NCBI RefSeq assembly: GCF_050947875.1
Contig: NW_027460422.1
Span: 17,771 to 81,770 of the forward strand
Direction of reading: 5' to 3'
From: Dermacentor variabilis
Lineage: Eukaryota > Arthropoda > Arachnida > Ixodida > Ixodidae
DNA: 64,000 nucleotides
Made by a program: the position numbers and the translations under genes. The notes beneath the pieces are model-generated. The model had not been told where the DNA came from. It did not search any database and saw nothing but the letters and a program-made list of their open reading frames with translations. Below, piece by piece: positions 40,201-53,511 of the stretch. Numbering within the stretch: the first letter of the stretch is position 1; every line of letters begins with the position of its first letter.

Positions 40201-42199
40201 GCATCGGCATGCTTTTCACGTCGTTTGGTAGAAATCCACACGCGCGTTCTGCCAAAAGCACCATTTGCATGCCTATCGTGTGGTTTTGCAGAAAACTGCG
40301 TCCGCGTCTACCAAAAGATGCATGCGCATGCTTAAAACGCGTTTTGGCACAAATCCATGTGCGGGTGCTAAAAAGAGCAGCATCGGCATGCTTTTCACGT
40401 CGTTTGGTAGAAATCCACACGCGCGTTCTGCCAAAAGCACCATTTGCATGCCTATCGTGTGGTTTTGCAGAAAACTGCGTCCGCGTCTACCAAAAGATGC
40501 ATGCGCATGCTTAAAACGCGCTTTGGCACAAATCCATGTGCGGATGTTAAAAAGAGCAGCATCGGCATGCTTTTCACGTCGTTTGGTAGAAATCCACACG
40601 CGCGTTCTGCCAAAAGCACCATTTGCATGCATATCGTGTGGTTTTGCAGAAAACTGCGTCCGCGTCTACCAAAAGATGCATGTGCATGCTAAAAACGCGT
40701 TTTGGCACAAATCCATGTGCGGGTGCTAAAAAGAGCAGCATCGGCATGCTTTTCACGTCGTTTGGTAGAAATCCACACGCGCGTTCTGCCAAAAGCACCA
40801 TTTGCATGCCTATCGTGTGGTTTTGCAGAAAACTGCGTCCGCGTCTACCAAAAGATGCATGCGCATGCTTAAAACGCGCTTTGGCACAAATCCATGTGCG
40901 GATGTTAAAAAGAGCAGCATCGGCATGCTTTTCACGTCGTTTGGTAGAAATCCACGCGCGCGTTCTGCCAAAAGCACCATTTGCATGCATATCGTGTGGT
41001 TTTGCAGAAAACTGCGTCCGCGTCTACCAAAAGATGCATGCGCATGCTTAAAACGCGTTTTGGCACAAATCCATGTGCGGGTGCTAAAAAGAGCAGCATC
41101 GGCATGCTTTTCACGTCGTTTGGTAGAAATCCACACGCGCGTTCTGCCAAAAGCACCATTTGCATGCCTATCGTGTGGTTTTGCAGAAAACTGCGTCCGC
41201 GTCTACCAAAAGATGCATGCGCATGCTTAAAACGCGCTTTGGCACAAATCCATGTGCGGATGTTAAAAAGAGCAGCATCGGCATGCTTTTCACGTCGTTT
41301 GGTAGAAATCCACACGCGCGTTCTGCCAAAAGCACCATTTGCATGCATATCGTGTGGTTTTGCAGAAAACTGCGTCCGCGTCTACCAAAAGATGCATGTG
41401 CATGCTAAAAACGCGTTTTGGCACAAATCCATGTGCGGGTGCTAAAAAGAGCAGCATCGGCATGCTTTTCACGTCGTTTGGTAGAAATCCACGCGCGCGT
41501 TCTGCCAAAAGCACCATTTGCATGCCTATCGTGTGGTTTTGCAGAAAACTGCGTCCGCGTCTACCAAAAGATGCATGCGCATGCTTAAAACGCGTTTTGG
41601 CACAAATCCATGTGCGGATGTTAAAAAGAGCAGCATCGGCATGCTTTTCACGTCGTTTGGTAGAAATCCACGCGCGCGTTCTGCCAAAAGCACCATTTGC
41701 ATGCATATCGTGTGGTTTTGCAGAAAACTGCGTCCGCGTCTACCAAAAGATGCATGCGCATGCTTAAAACGCGTTTTGGCACAAATCCATGTGCGGGTGC
41801 TAAAAAGAGCAGCATCGGCATGCTTTTCACGTCGTTTGGTAGAAATCCACACGCGCGTTCTGCCAAAAGCACCATTTGCATGCCTATCGTGTGGTTTTGC
41901 AGAAAACTGCGTCCGCGTCTACCAAAAGATGCATGCGCATGCTTAAAACGCGCTTTGGCACAAATCCATGTGCGGATGTTAAAAAGAGCAGCATCGGCAT
42001 GCTTTTCACGTCGTTTGGTAGAAATCCACACGCGCGTTCTGCCAAAAGCACCATTTGCATGCATATCGTGTGGTTTTGCAGAAAATTGCGTCCGCGTCTA
42101 CCAAAAGATGCATGTGCATGCTAAAAACGCGTTTTGGCACAAATCCATGTGCGGATGTTAAAAAGAGCAGCATCGGCATGCTTTTCACGTCGTTTGGTA

Positions 42200-44650
42200 G
42201 AAATCCACGCGCGCGTTCTGCCAAAAGCACCATTTGCATGCATATCGTGTGGTTTTGCAGAAAACTGCGTCCGCGTCTACCAAAAGATGCATGCGCATGC
42301 TTAAAACGCGTTTTGGCACAAATCCATGTTCGGGTGCTAAAAAGAGCAGCATCGGCATGCTTTTCACGTCGTTTGGTAGAAATCCACACGCGCGTTCTGC
42401 CAAAAGCACCATTTGCATGCCTATCGTGTGGTTTTGCAGAAAACTGCGTCCGCGTCTACCAAAAGATGCATGCGCATGCTTAAAACGCGTTTTGGCACAA
42501 ATCCATGTGCGGGTGCTAAAAAGAGCAGTATCGGCATGCTTTTCACGTCGTTTGGTAGAAATCCACACGCGCGTTCTGCCAAAAGCACCATTTGCATGCC
42601 TATCGTGTGGTTTTGCAGAAAACTGCGTCCGCGTCTACCAAAAGATGCATGCGCATGCTTAAAACGCGCTTTGGCACAAATCCATGTGCGGATGTTAAAA
42701 AGAGCAGCATCGGCATGCTTTTCACGTCGTTTGGTAGAAATCCACACGCGCGTTCTGCCAAAAGCACCATTTGCATGCATATCGTGTGGTTTTGCAGAAA
42801 ACTGCGTCCGCGTCTACCAAAAGATGCATGTGCATGCTAAAAACGCGTTTTGGCACAAATCCATGTGCGGATGTTAAAAAGAGCAGCATCGGCATGCTTT
42901 TCACGTCGTTTGGTAGAAATCCACGCGCGCGTTCTGCCAAAAGCACCATTTGCATGCATATCGTGTGGTTTTGCAGAAAACTGCGTCCGCGTCTACCAAA
43001 AGATGCATGCGCATGCTTAAAACGCGTTTTGGCACAAATCGATGTGCGGGTGCTAAAAAGAGCAGCATCGGCATGCTTTTCACGTCGTTTGGTAGAAATC
43101 CACACGCGCGTTCTGCCAAAAGCACCATTTGCATGCCTATCGTGTGGTTTTGCAGAAAACTGCGTCCGCGTCTACCAAAAGATGCATGCGCATGCTTAAA
43201 ACGCGTTTTGGCACAAATCCATGTGCGGGTGCTAAAAAGAGCAGCATCGGCATGCTTTTCACGTCGTTTGGTAGAAATCCACACGCGCGTTCTGCCAAAA
43301 GCACCATTTGCATGCCTATCGTGTGGTTTTGCAGAAAACTGCGTCCGCGTCTACCAAAAGATGCATGCGCATGCTTAAAACGCGCTTTGGCACAAATCCA
43401 TGTGCGGATGTTAAAAAGAGCAGCATCGGCATGCTTTTCACGTCGTTTGGTAGAAATCCACGCGCGCGTTCTGCCAAAAGCACCATTTGCATGCATATCG
43501 TGTGGTTTTGCAGAAAACTGCGTCCGCGTCTACCAAAAGATGCATGCGCATGCTTAAAACGCGTTTTGGCACAAATCCATGTGCGGGTGCTAAAAAGAGC
43601 AGCATCGGCATGCTTTTCACGTCGTTTGGTAGAAATCCACACGCGCGTTCTGCCAAAAGCACCATTTGCATGCCTATCGTGTGGTTTTGCAGAAAACTGC
43701 GTCCGCGTCTACCAAAAGATGCATGCGCATGCTTAAAACGCGCTTTGGCACAAATCCATGTGCGGATTTTAAAAAGAGCAGCATCGGCATGCTTTTCACG
43801 TCGTTTGGTAGAAATCCACACGCGCGTTCTGCCAAAAGCACCATTTGCATGCATATCGTGTGGTTTTGCAGAAAACTGCGTCCGCGTCTACCAAAAGATG
43901 CATGTGCATGCTAAAAACGCGTTTTGGCACAAATCCATGTGCGGGTGCTAAAAAGAGCAGCATCGGCTTGCTTTTCACGTCGTTTGGTAGAAATCCACAC
44001 GCGCGTTCTGCCAAAAGCACCATTTGCATGCCTATCGTGTGGTTTTGCAGAAAACTGCGTCCGCGTCTACCAAAAGATGCATGCGCATGCTTAAAACGCG
44101 CTTTGGCACAAATCCATGTGCGGATGTTAAAAAGAGCAGCATCGGCATGCTTTTCACGTCGTTTGGTAGAAATCCACGCGCGCGTTCTGCCAAAAGCACC
44201 ATTTGCATGCATATCGTGTGGTTTTGCAGAAAACTGCGTCCGCGTCTACCAAAAGATGCATGCGCATGCTTAAAACGCGTTTTGGCACAAATCCATGTGC
44301 GGGTGCTAAAAAGAGCAGCATCGGCATGCTTTTCACGTCGTTTGGTAGAAATCCACACGCGCGTTCTGCCAAAAGCACCATTTGCATGCCTATCGTGTGG
44401 TTTTGCAGAAAACTGCGTCCGCGTCTACCAAAAGATGCATGCGCATGCTTAAAACGCGTTTTGGCACAAATCCATGTGCGGGTGCTAAAAAGAGCAGCAT
44501 CGGCATGCTTTTCACGTCGTTTGGTAGAAATCCACACGCGCGTTCTGCCAAAAGCACCATTTGCATGCCTATCGTGTGGTCTTGCAGAAAACTGCGTCCG
44601 CGTCTACCAAAAGATGCATGTGCATGCTAAAAACGCGTTTTGGGACAAAT
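42200..44650 (-). repeat. 25-monomer-shift duplication, second copy
   Basis: Partner of 37.7-40.2 kb. Its last third (about 43.3-44.7 kb) recurs again 1790 bp (10 x 179) downstream at 45.1-46.5 kb, including CGGATTTTAA and TTTTGGGACAAA. Private changes are CAGTATCGG near 42529, AAATCGATG near 43041 and GGCTTGCTTTT near 43968. Overlapping duplications of different period show that this part was rearranged more than once. Confidence 0.72.
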
Positions 44651-45276
44651 CCATGTGCGGATGTTAAAAAGAGCAGCATCGGCATGCTTTTCACGTCGTT
44701 TGGTAGAAATCCACGCGCGCGTTCTGCCAAAAGCACCATTTGCATGCCTATCGTGTGGTTTTGCAGAAAACTGCGTCCGCGTCTACCAAAAGATGCATGC
44801 GCATGCTTAAAACGCGTTTTGGCACAAATCCATGTGCGGATGTTAAAAAGAGCAGCATCGGCATGCTTTTCACGTCGTTTGGTAGAAATCCACGCGCGCG
44901 TTCTGCCAAAAGCACCATTTGCATGCATATCGTGTGGTTTTGCAGAAAACTGCGTCCGCGTCTACCAAAAGATGCATGCGCATGCTTAAAACGCGTTTTG
45001 GCACAAATCCATGTGCGGGTGCTAAAAAGAGCAGCATCGGCATGCTTTTCACGTCGTTTGGTAGAAATCCACACGCGCGTTCTGCCAAAAGCACCATTTG
45101 CATGCCTATCGTGTGGTTTTGCAGAAAACTGCGTCCGCGTCTACCAAAAGATGCATGCGCATGCTTAAAACGCGCTTTGGCACAAATCCATGTGCGGATG
45201 TTAAAAAGAGCAGCATCGGCATGCTTTTCACGTCGTTTGGTAGAAATCCACGCGCGCGTTCTGCCAAAAGCACCAT

Positions 45277-48200
45277 TTGCATGCATATCGTGTGGTTTTG
45301 CAGAAAACTGCGTCCGCGTCTACCAAAAGATGCATGCGCATGCTTAAAACGCGTTTTGGCACAAATCCATGTGCGGGTGCTAAAAAGAGCAGCATCGGCA
45401 TGCTTTTCACGTCGTTTGGTAGAAATCCACACGCGCGTTCTGCCAAAAGCACCATTTGCATGCCTATCGTGTGGTTTTGCAGAAAACTGCGTCCGCGTCT
45501 ACCAAAAGATGCATGCGCATGCTTAAAACGCGCTTTGGCACAAATCCATGTGCGGATTTTAAAAAGAGCAGCATCGGCATGCTTTTCACGTCGTTTGGTA
45601 GAAATCCACACGCGCGTTCTGCCAAAAGCACCATTTGCATGCATATCGTGTGGTTTTGCAGAAAACTGCGTCCGCGTCTACCAAAAGATGCATGTGCATG
45701 CTAAAAACGCGTTTTGGCACAAATCCATGTGCGGGTGCTAAAAAGAGCAGCATCGGCATGCTTTTCACGTCGTTTGGTAGAAATCCACACGCGCGTTCTG
45801 CCAAAAGCACCATTTGCATGCCTATCGTGTGGTTTTGCAGAAAACTGCGTCCGCGTCTACCAAAAGATGCATGCGCATGCTTAAAACGCGCTTTGGCACA
45901 AATCCATGTGCGGATGTTAAAAAGAGCAGCATCGGCATGCTTTTCACGTCGTTTGGTAGAAATCCACGCGCGCGTTCTGCCAAAAGCACCATTTGCATGC
46001 ATATCGTGTGGTTTTGCAGAAAACTGCGTCCGCGTCTACCAAAAGATGCATGCGCATGCTTAAAACGCGTTTTGGCACAAATCCATGTGCGGGTGCTAAA
46101 AAGAGCAGCATCGGCATGCTTTTCACGTCGTTTGGTAGAAATCCACACGCGCGTTCTGCCAAAAGCACCATTTGCATGCCTATCGTGTGGTTTTGCAGAA
46201 AACTGCGTCCGCGTCTACCAAAAGATGCATGCGCATGCTTAAAACGCGTTTTGGCACAAATCCATGAGCGGGTGCTAAAAAGAGCAGCATCGGCATGCTT
46301 TTCACGTCGTTTGGTAGAAATCCACACGCGCGTTCTGCCAAAAGCACCATTTGCATGCCTATCGTGTGGTTTTGCAGAAAACTGCGTCCGCGTCTACCAA
46401 AAGATGCATGTGCATGCTAAAAACGCGTTTTGGGACAAATCCATGTGCGGATGTTAAAAAGAGCAGCATCGGCATGCTTTTCACGTCGTTTGGTAGAAAT
46501 CCACGCGCGCGTTCTGCCAAAAGCACCATTTGCATGCATATCGTGTGGTTTTGCAGAAAACTGCGTCCGCGTCTACCAAAAGATGCATGCGCATGCTTAA
46601 AACGCGTTTTGGCACAAATCCATGTGCGGGTGCTAAAAAGAGCAGCATCGGCATGCTTTTCACGTCGTTTGGTAGAAATCCACGCGCGCGTTCTGCCAAA
46701 AGCACCATTTGCATGCCTATCGTGTGGTTTTGCAGAAAACTGCGTCCGCGTCTACCAAAAGATGCATGCGCATGCTTAAAACGCGTTTTGGCACAAATCC
46801 ATGTGCGGGTGCTAAAAAGAGCAGCATCGGCATGCTTTTCACGTCGTTTGGTAGAAATCCACACGCGCGTTCTGCCAAAAGCACCATTTGCATGCCTATC
46901 GTGTGGTTTTGCAGAAAACTGCGTCCGCGTCTACCAAAAGATGCATGCGCATGCTTAAAACGCGCTTTGGCACAAATCCATGTGCGGATGTTAAAAAGAG
47001 CAGCATCGGCATGCTTTTCACGTCGTTTGGTAGAAATCCACGCACGCGTTCTGCCAAAAGCACCATTTGCATGCATATCGTGTGGTTTTGCAGAAAACTG
47101 CGTCCGCGTCTACCAAAAGATGCATGCGCATGCTTAAAACGCGCTTTGGCACAAATCCATGTGCGGATGTTAAAAAGAGCAGCATCGGCATGCTTTTCAC
47201 GTCGTTTGGTAGAAATCCACACGCGCGTTCTGCCAAAAGCACCATTTGCATGCATATCGTGTGGTTTTGCAGAAAACTGCGTCCGCGTCTACCAAAAGAT
47301 GCATGTGCATGCTAAAAACGCGTTTTGGCACAAATCCATGTGCGGGTGCTAAAAAGAGCAGCATCGGCATGCTTTTCACGTCGTTTGGTAGAAATCCACA
47401 CGCGCGTTCTGCCAAAAGCACCATTTGCATGCCTATCGTGTGGTTTTGCAGAAAACTGCGTCCGCGTCTACCAAAAGATGTATGCGCATGCTTAAAACGC
47501 GCTTTGGCACAAATCCATGTGCGGATGTTAAAAAGAGCAGCATCGGCATGCTTTTCACGTCGTTTGGTAGAAATCCGCGCGCGCGTTCTGCCAAAAGCAC
47601 CATTTGCATGCATATCGTGTGGTTTTGCAGAAAACTGCGTCCGCGTCTACCAAAAGATGCATGCGCATGCTTAAAACGCGTTTTGGCACAAATCCATGTG
47701 CGGGTGCTAAAAAGAGCAGCATCGGCAAGCTTTTCACGTCGTTTGGTAGAAATCCACACGCGCGTTCTGCCAAAAGCACCATTTGCATGCCTATCGTGTG
47801 GTTTTGCAGAAAACTGCGTCCGCGTCTACCAAAAGATGCATGCGCATGCTTAAAACGCGCTTTTGGCACAAATCCATGTGCGGATGTTAAAAAGAGCAGC
47901 ATCGGCATGCTTTTCACGTCGTTTGGTAGAAATCCACACGCGCGTTCTGCCAAAAGCACCATTTGCATGCATATCGTGTGGTTTTGCAGAAAACTGCGTC
48001 CGCGTCTACCAAAAGATGCATGCGCATGCTTAAAACGCGCTTTGGCACAAATCCATGTGCGGATGTTAAAAAGAGCAGCATCGGCATGCTTTTCACGTCG
48101 TTTGGTAGAAATCCACACGCGCGTTCTGCCAAAAGCACCATTTGCATGCATATCGTGTGGTTTTGCAGAAAACTGCGTCCGCGTCTACCAAAAGATGCAT

Positions 48201-49394
48201 GTGCATGCTAAAAACGCGTTTTGGCACAAATCCATGTGCGGATGTTAAAAAGAGCAGCATCGGCATGCTTTTCACGTCGTTTGGTAGAAATCCACGCGCG
48301 CGTTCTGCCAAAAGCACCATTTGCATGCATATCGTGTGGTTTTGCAGAAAACTGCGTCCGCGTCTACCAAAAGATGCATGCGCATGCTTAAAACGCGTTT
48401 TGGCACAAATCCATGTGCGGGTGCTAAAAAGAGCAGCATCGGCATGCTTTTCACGTCGTTTGGTAGAAATCCACACGCGCGTTCTGCCAAAAGCACCATT
48501 TGCATGCCTATCGTGTGGTTTTGCAGAAAACTGCGTCCGCGTCTACCAAAAGATGCATGCGCATGCTTAAAACGCGCTTTGGCACAAATCCATGTGCGGA
48601 TGTTAAAAAGAGCAGCATCGGCATGCTTTTCACGTCGTTTGGTAGAAATCCACGCGCGCGTTCTGCCAAAAGCACCATTTGCATGCATATCGTGTGGTTT
48701 TGCAGAAAACTGCGTCCGCGTCTACCAAAAGATGCATGCGCATGCTTAAAACGCGTTTTGGCACAAATCCATGTGCGGGTGCTAAAAAGAGCAGCATCGG
48801 CATGCTTTTCACGTCGTTTGGTAGAAATCCACACGCGCGTGCTGCCAAAAGCACCATTTGCATGCCTATCGTGTGGTTTTGCAGAAAACTGCGTCCGCGT
48901 CTACCAAAAGATGCATGCGCATGCTTAAAACGCGTTTTGGCACAAATCCATGTGCGGGTGCTAAAAAGAGCAGCATCGGCATGCTTTTCACGTCGTTTGG
49001 TAGAAATCCACACGCGCGTTCTGCCAAAAGCACCATTTGCATGCCTATCGTGTGGTTTTGCAGAAAACTGCGTCCGCGTCTACCAAAAGATGCATGCGCA
49101 TGCTTGAAACGCGCTTTGGCACAAATCCATGTGCGGATGTTAAAAAGAGCAGCATCGGCATGCTTTTCACGTCGTTTGGTAGAAATCCACGCGCGCGTTC
49201 GGCCAAAAGCACCATTTGCATGCATATCGTGTGGTTTTGCAGAAAACTGCGTCCGCGTCTACCAAAAGATGCATGCGCATGCTTAAAACGCGTTTTGGCA
49301 CAAATCCATGTGCGGGTGCGAAAAAGAGCAGCATCGGCATGCTTTTCACGTCGTTTGGTAGAAATCCACACGCGCGTTCTGCCAAAAGCACCAT
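45277..49394 (-). repeat. 23-monomer higher-order repeat, copy B (4118 bp)
   Basis: Twenty-three monomers whose order of variants is repeated in the next 4117 bp. Shared private marks include CGGATTTTAA at about 45555, CATGAGCGGG at about 46265, TTTTGGGACAAA at about 46434, CCACGCACGCG at about 47040, GATGTATGCG at about 47480, GCAAGCTTTT at about 47727, CTTGAAACG at about 49104 and TTCGGCC at about 49200. Each recurs 4117-4118 bp later. The extra base comes from an insertion near 47863. Copy-specific changes include CGTGCTGCC near 48840 and GTGCGAAAAAG near 49318. Confidence 0.88.
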
Positions 49395-52300
49395 TTGCAT
49401 GCCTATCGTGTGGTTTTGCAGAAAACTGCGTCCGCGTCTACCAAAAGATGCATGCGCATGCTTAAAACGCGTTTTGGCACAAATCCATGTGCGGGTGCTA
49501 AAAAGAGCAGCATCGGCATGCTTTTCACGTCGTTTGGTAGAAATCCACACGCGCGTTCTGCCAAAAGCACCATTTGCATGCCTATCGTGTGGTTTTGCAG
49601 AAAACTGCGTCCGCGTCTACCAAAAGATGCATGCGCATGCTTAAAACGCGCTTTGGCACAAATCCATGTGCGGATTTTAAAAAGAGCAGCATCGGCATGC
49701 TTTTCACGTCGTTTGGTAGAAATCCACACGCGCGTTCTGCCAAAAGCACCATTTGCATGCATATCGTGTGGTTTTGCAGAAAACTGCGTCCGCGTCTACC
49801 AAAAGATGCATGTGCATGCTAAAAACGCGTTTTGGCACAAATCCATGTGCGGGTGCTAAAAAGAGCAGCATCGGCATGCTTTTCACGTCGTTTGGTAGAA
49901 ATCCACACGCGCGTTCTGCCAAAAGCACCATTTGCATGCCTATCGTGTGGTTTTGCAGAAAACTGCGTCCGCGTCTACCAAAAGATGCATGCGCATGCTT
50001 AAAACGCGCTTTGGCACAAATCCATGTGCGGATGTTAAAAAGAGCAGCATCGGCATGCTTTTCACGTCGTTTGGTAGAAATCCACGCGCGCGTTCTGCCA
50101 AAAGCACCATTTGCATGCATATCGTGTGGTTTTGCAGAAAACTGCGTCCGCGTCTACCAAAAGATGCATGCGCATGCTTAAAACGCGTTTTGGCACAAAT
50201 CCATGTGCGGGTGCTAAAAAGAGCAGCATCGGCATGCTTTTCACGTCGTTTGGTAGAAATCCACACGCGCGTTCTGCCAAAAGCACCATTTGCATGCCTA
50301 TCGTGTGGTTTTGCAGAAAACTGCGTCCGCGTCTACCAAAAGATGCATGCGCATGCTTAAAACGCGTTTTGGCACAAATCCATGAGCGGGTGCTAAAAAG
50401 AGCAGCATCGGCATGCTTTTCACGTCGTTTGGTAGAAATCCACACGCGCGTTCTGCCAAAAGCACCATTTGCATGCCTATCGTGTGGTTTTGCAGAAAAC
50501 TGCGTCCGCGTCTACCAAAAGATGCATGTGCATGCTAAAAACGCGTTTTGGGACAAATCCATGTGCGGATGTTAAAAAGAGCAGCATCGGCATGCTTTTC
50601 ACGTCGTTTGGTAGAAATCCACGCGCGCGTTCTGCCAAAAGCACCATTTGCATGCATATCGTGTGGTTTTGCAGAAAACTGCGTCCGCGTCTACCAAAAG
50701 ATGCATGCGCATGCTTAAAACGCGTTTTGGCACAAATCCATGTGCGGGTGCTAAAAAGAGCAGCATCGGCATGCTTTTCACGTCGTTTGGTAGAAATCCA
50801 CGCGCGCGTTCTGCCAAAAGCACCATTTGCATGCCTATCGTGTGGTTTTGCAGAAAACTGCGTCCGCGTCTACCAAAAGATGCATGCGCATGCTTAAAAC
50901 GCGTTTTGGCACAAATCCATGTGCGGGTGCTAAAAAGAGCAGCATCGGCATGCTTTTCACGTCGTTTGGTAGAAATCCACACGCGCGTTCTGCCAAAAGC
51001 ACCATTTGCATGCCTATCGTGTGGTTTTGCAGAAAACTGCGTCCGCGTCTACCAAAAGATGCATGCGCATGCTTAAAACGCGCTTTGGCACAAATCCATG
51101 TGCGGATGTTAAAAAGAGCAGCATCGGCATGCTTTTCACGTCGTTTGGTAGAAATCCACGCACGCGTTCTGCCAAAAGCACCATTTGCATGCATATCGTG
51201 TGGTTTTGCAGAAAACTGCGTCCGCGTCTACCAAAAGATGCATGCGCATGCTTAAAACGCGCTTTGGCACAAATCCATGTGCGGATGTTAAAAAGAGCAG
51301 CATCGGCATGCTTTTCACGTCGTTTGGTAGAAATCCACACGCGCGTTCTGCCAAAAGCACCATTTGCATGCATATCGTGTGGTTTTGCAGAAAACTGCGT
51401 CCGCGTCTACCAAAAGATGCATGTGCATGCTAAAAACGCGTTTTGGCACAAATCCATGTGCGGGTGCTAAAAAGAGCAGCATCGGCATGCTTTTCACGTC
51501 GTTTGGTAGAAATCCACACGCGCGTTCTGCCAAAAGCACCATTTGCATGCCTATCGTGTGGTTTTGCAGAAAACTGCGTCCGCGTCTACCAAAAGATGTA
51601 TGCGCATGCTTAAAACGCGCTTTGGCACAAATCCATGTGCGGATGTTAAAAAGAGCAGCATCGGCATGCTTTTCACGTCGTTTGGTAGAAATCCGCGCGC
51701 GCGTTCTGCCAAAAGCACCATTTGCATGCATATCGTGTGGTTTTGCAGAAAACTGCGTCCGCGTCTACCAAAAGATGCATGCGCATGCTTAAAACGCGTT
51801 TTGGCACAAATCCATGTGCGGGTGCTAAAAAGAGCAGCATCGGCAAGCTTTTCACGTCGTTTGGTAGAAATCCACACGCGCGTTCTGCCAAAAGCACCAT
51901 TTGCATGCCTATCGTGTGGTTTTGCAGAAAACTGCGTCCGCGTCTACCAAAAGATGCATGCGCATGCTTAAAACGCGCTTTGGCACAAATCCATGTGCGG
52001 ATGTTAAAAAGAGCAGCATCGGCATGCTTTTCACGTCGTTTGGTAGAAATCCACACGCGCGTTCTGCCAAAAGCACCATTTGCATGCATATCGTGTGGTT
52101 TTGCAGAAAACTGCGTCCGCGTCTACCAAAAGATGCATGCGCATGCTTAAAACGCGCTTTGGCACAAATCCATGTGCGGATGTTAAAAAGAGCAGCATCG
52201 GCATGCTTTTCACGTCGTTTGGTAGAAATCCACACGCGCGTTCTGCCAAAAGCACCATTTGCATGCATATCGTGTGGTTTTGCAGAAAACTGCGTCCGCG

Positions 52301-53511
52301 TCTACCAAAAGATGCATGTGCATGCTAAAAACGCGTTTTGGCACAAATCCATGTGCGGATGTTAAAAAGAGCAGCATCGGCATGCTTTTCACGTCGTTTG
52401 GTAGAAATCCACGCGCGCGTTCTGCCAAAAGCACCATTTGCATGCATATCGTGTGGTTTTGCAGAAAACTGCGTCCGCGTCTACCAAAAGATGCATGCGC
52501 ATGCTTAAAACGCGTTTTGGCACAAATCCATGTGCGGGTGCTAAAAAGAGCAGCATCGGCATGCTTTTCACGTCGTTTGGTAGAAATCCACACGCGCGTT
52601 CTGCCAAAAGCACCATTTGCATGCCTATCGTGTGGTTTTGCAGAAAACTGCGTCCGCGTCTACCAAAAGATGCATGCGCATGCTTAAAACGCGCTTTGGC
52701 ACAAATCCATGTGCGGATGTTAAAAAGAGCAGCATCGGCATGCTTTTCACGTCGTTTGGTAGAAATCCACGCGCGCGTTCTGCCAAAAGCACCATTTGCA
52801 TGCATATCGTGTGGTTTTGCAGAAAACTGCGTCCGCGTCTACCAAAAGATGCATGCGCATGCTTAAAACGCGTTTTGGCACAAATCCATGTGCGGGTGCT
52901 AAAAAGAGCAGCATCGGCATGCTTTTCACGTCGTTTGGTAGAAATCCACACGCGCGTTCTGCCAAAAGCACCATTTGCATGCCTATCGTGTGGTTTTGCA
53001 GAAAACTGCGTCCGCGTCTACCAAAAGATGCATGCGCATGCTTAAAACGCGTTTTGGCACAAATCCATGTGCGGGTGCTAAAAAGAGCAGCATCGGCATG
53101 CTTTTCACGTCGTTTGGTAGAAATCCACACGCGCGTTCTGCCAAAAGCACCATTTGCATGCCTATCGTGTGGTTTTGCAGAAAACTGCGTCCGCGTCTAC
53201 CAAAAGATGCATGCGCATGCTTGAAACGCGCTTTGGCACAAATCCATGTGCGGATGTTAAAAAGAGCAGCATCGGCATGCTTTTCACGTCGTTTGGTAGA
53301 AATCCACGCGCGCGTTCGGCCAAAAGCACCATTTGCATGCATATCGTGTGGTTTTGCAGAAAACTGCGTCCGCGTCTACCAAAAGATGCATGCGCATGCT
53401 TAAAACGCGTTTTGGCACAAATCCATGTGCGGGTGCTAAAAAGAGCAGCATCGGCATGCTTTTCACGTCGTTTGGTAGAAATCCACACGCGCGTTCTGCC
53501 AAAAGCACCAT
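49395..53511 (-). repeat. 23-monomer higher-order repeat, copy C (4117 bp)
   Basis: Directly follows copy B and carries the same ordered set of rare marks: CGGATTTTAA about 49672, CATGAGCGGG about 50382, TTTTGGGACAAA about 50552, CCACGCACGCG about 51157, GATGTATGCG about 51597, GCAAGCTTTT about 51845, CTTGAAACG about 53221 and TTCGGCC about 53318. Its length is exactly 23 x 179. Beyond 53511 the correspondence stops: the next CGGATTTTAA mark is absent near 53791. The recent tandem duplication of the block is seen directly. Unequal exchange as the cause is inference. Confidence 0.88.

Larger units (their letters stand above)
24755..43340 (-). repeat. 179-bp satellite array, reverse orientation, right arm of inverted duplication
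   Basis: About 104 monomers in reverse complement, recognisable by GCATGCTTTTCACGTCGTTT. From 24882 to 29525 there are 26 units with a net loss of 11 bp. From 29525 onward the register is exact at 179 bp. Pairing with the left arm holds unit by unit down to a unit at left 6086-6265 and right about 43271-43450, beyond which the order of monomer variants no longer agrees. Rare markers include a TTACAAATCC change at about 32829, GCAAGCTTTT at about 28756, TTCGGCC at about 30226 and GAAAATTGCG at about 42087, each found reversed in the left arm. No coding sequence or other element interrupts it. Confidence 0.95.
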
